NCBI GenBank assembly: GCA_910584905.1 | Contig: CAJUCQ010000008.1 | Location: 1 to 15,290, forward strand | Direction of reading: 5' to 3' | DNA: 15,290 nt | From: an uncultured Muribaculaceae bacterium | GTDB lineage: Bacteria > Bacteroidota > Bacteroidia > Bacteroidales > Muribaculaceae | Part shown: positions 15,005 to 15,290 of the stretch, piece after piece | Layout: every line of letters starts with the position of its first letter | Position numbering within the stretch: the stretch's first letter is position 1 | Program-made: the position numbers and the translations under genes | Notes under the pieces: generated by a model | The model's database searches: none | Told to the model about the DNA's origin: nothing | Seen by the model: the letters and a program-made list of their open reading frames with translations, nothing else

Positions 15005-15045
15005 TTGGTTTGGTTCGGGCATATATATAGCCCGAACCAAACCAA
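15005..15045. repeat. 16-bp perfect inverted repeat with ATATATATA loop
   Basis: Arms 15005-15020 (TTGGTTTGGTTCGGGC) and 15030-15045 are exact complements around a nine-base AT loop. It lies 109 bases after the barrel-gene stop and may end that transcript. No T-tract follows on either strand, so a classical terminator is not certain. It could also act as an mRNA 3' end stabiliser or protein-binding site. The wider 14897-15290 region holds no complete gene that I can support. Confidence 0.7.
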
Positions 15046-15081
15046 TCCGACCTCCGGTATCCACGACGCTTCCAAATCTCA

Positions 15082-15101
15082 TAACGCGAGTTCGGGATAA
15101 G
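15082..15101 (-). repeat. IS-end-like sequence matching 936-955 in inverted orientation
   Basis: On the minus strand this reads CTTATCCCGAACTCGCGTTA and matches the candidate IS982-element end at 936-955 at 17 of 20 positions. It may be the end of a second insertion sequence whose body extends to the right beyond the window. The partial minus-strand reading frame at 15175-15288 would lie inside it. Confidence 0.4.
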
Positions 15102-15142
15102 AACTTAATGATTTTCAACCAATCAAAAGACATAGAGTATTG

Positions 15143-15162
15143 GGCGGCCTTTCAAGGTCGCC
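15143..15162. terminator. Candidate terminator hairpin
   Basis: A 7-bp GC-rich stem with one G-U pair (15143-15149 GGCGGCC, 15156-15162 GGTCGCC) is followed on the plus strand by TGATTTATTTTATT. It begins 12 bases after the stop of the minus-strand partial frame, so it could end transcription in either direction. The T-rich side favours the plus strand. Confidence 0.5.
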
Positions 15163-15174
15163 TGATTTATTTTA

Positions 15175-15288
15175 TTACTGTCCGCTAAACCATAAAACGT
15201 CGAGTCCAACTTCTTGAATGGCAGAAGTTGGGCATACTTCATGTATAAGATAAGCCCCCTCAGCAGTTTTCAGTATTGTCGGGCGACG
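15175..15288 (-). CDS. Unrecognised partial CDS, 3' end only (possible transposase)
   Basis: A minus-strand frame is open from the window edge for 37 codons and ends in TAA at 15175-15177. The visible residues include RRPTILKTAEGAYLIHEV and, at the very end, VGLDVLWFSGQ. I do not recognise the family. The reading frame, its stop shortly before a hairpin, and the IS-end-like motif 73 bases further on suggest the C-terminus of a transposase. It is not similar to the transposase at the left of the window. A 9-bp inverted repeat (15206-15214 / 15223-15231) lies inside it. The frame may also be chance, since it is short. Confidence 0.3.
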   Translation of the reverse strand, partial: RRPTILKTAEGAYLIHEVCPTSAIQEVGLDVLWFSGQ

Positions 15289-15290
15289 AT

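Noticed and set aside
14809..15075. 88-codon minus-strand frame across the end of the barrel gene and the 16-bp inverted repeat
   Set aside because: It overlaps the barrel gene and reads through the inverted repeat; no recognisable domain or supporting promoter.

Overview
The window looks like chromosomal DNA of a gut-type member of the Bacteroidales. A GC-rich relative such as Muribaculaceae is plausible, but that is inference. The support is: perfect or near-perfect Bacteroidetes -7 boxes (TAnnTTTG) upstream of several genes, no Shine-Dalgarno sequences, a Bacteroidetes-style outer-membrane barrel protein with a carboxypeptidase-regulatory-like N-terminus, and the Bacteroidetes-typical families DUF4301 and DUF5063.

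Layout. (1) 1-955: the right part of an IS982-family insertion sequence with an apparently intact transposase; its left end lies outside the window. (2) 989-1930: fabD on the minus strand with a strong terminator, divergent from (3) tatA and a DAACS-family cation symporter. (4) A close-packed plus-strand run from 3529 to 8152: DUF4301, gmk, nadD, DUF5063 and an M18 aminopeptidase, mostly nucleotide/NAD housekeeping. (5) A DUF805 membrane protein with its own well-formed promoter. (6) An iron-siderophore/cobalamin-type ABC importer (lipoprotein, permease, ATPase) followed 15 bases later by an NfsA/FRP-like nitroreductase, closed by a rho-independent terminator. (7) A TonB-receptor-like outer-membrane barrel protein whose promoter carries a G8 tract and an 8-bp palindrome. 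(8) 14897-15290: a gene-poor end with a 16-bp inverted repeat, a sequence resembling the IS end at the left of the window, and the 3' end of an unrecognised minus-strand reading frame that runs off the window.

How the genes fit together. FabD charges acyl carrier protein with malonate for fatty-acid synthesis. TatA belongs to the twin-arginine exporter. Gmk and NadD make GDP and NAD precursors. The ABC importer with its flavin-dependent reductase forms a metal/chelate uptake unit, possibly fed by an outer-membrane receptor encoded elsewhere. No unambiguous new defence or mobile system is visible. The most interesting items are the altered substrate/sodium-site motifs of the symporter, the possible phase-variable promoter of the barrel gene, the importer-reductase pairing and the matching IS-end-like motifs at both window ends.
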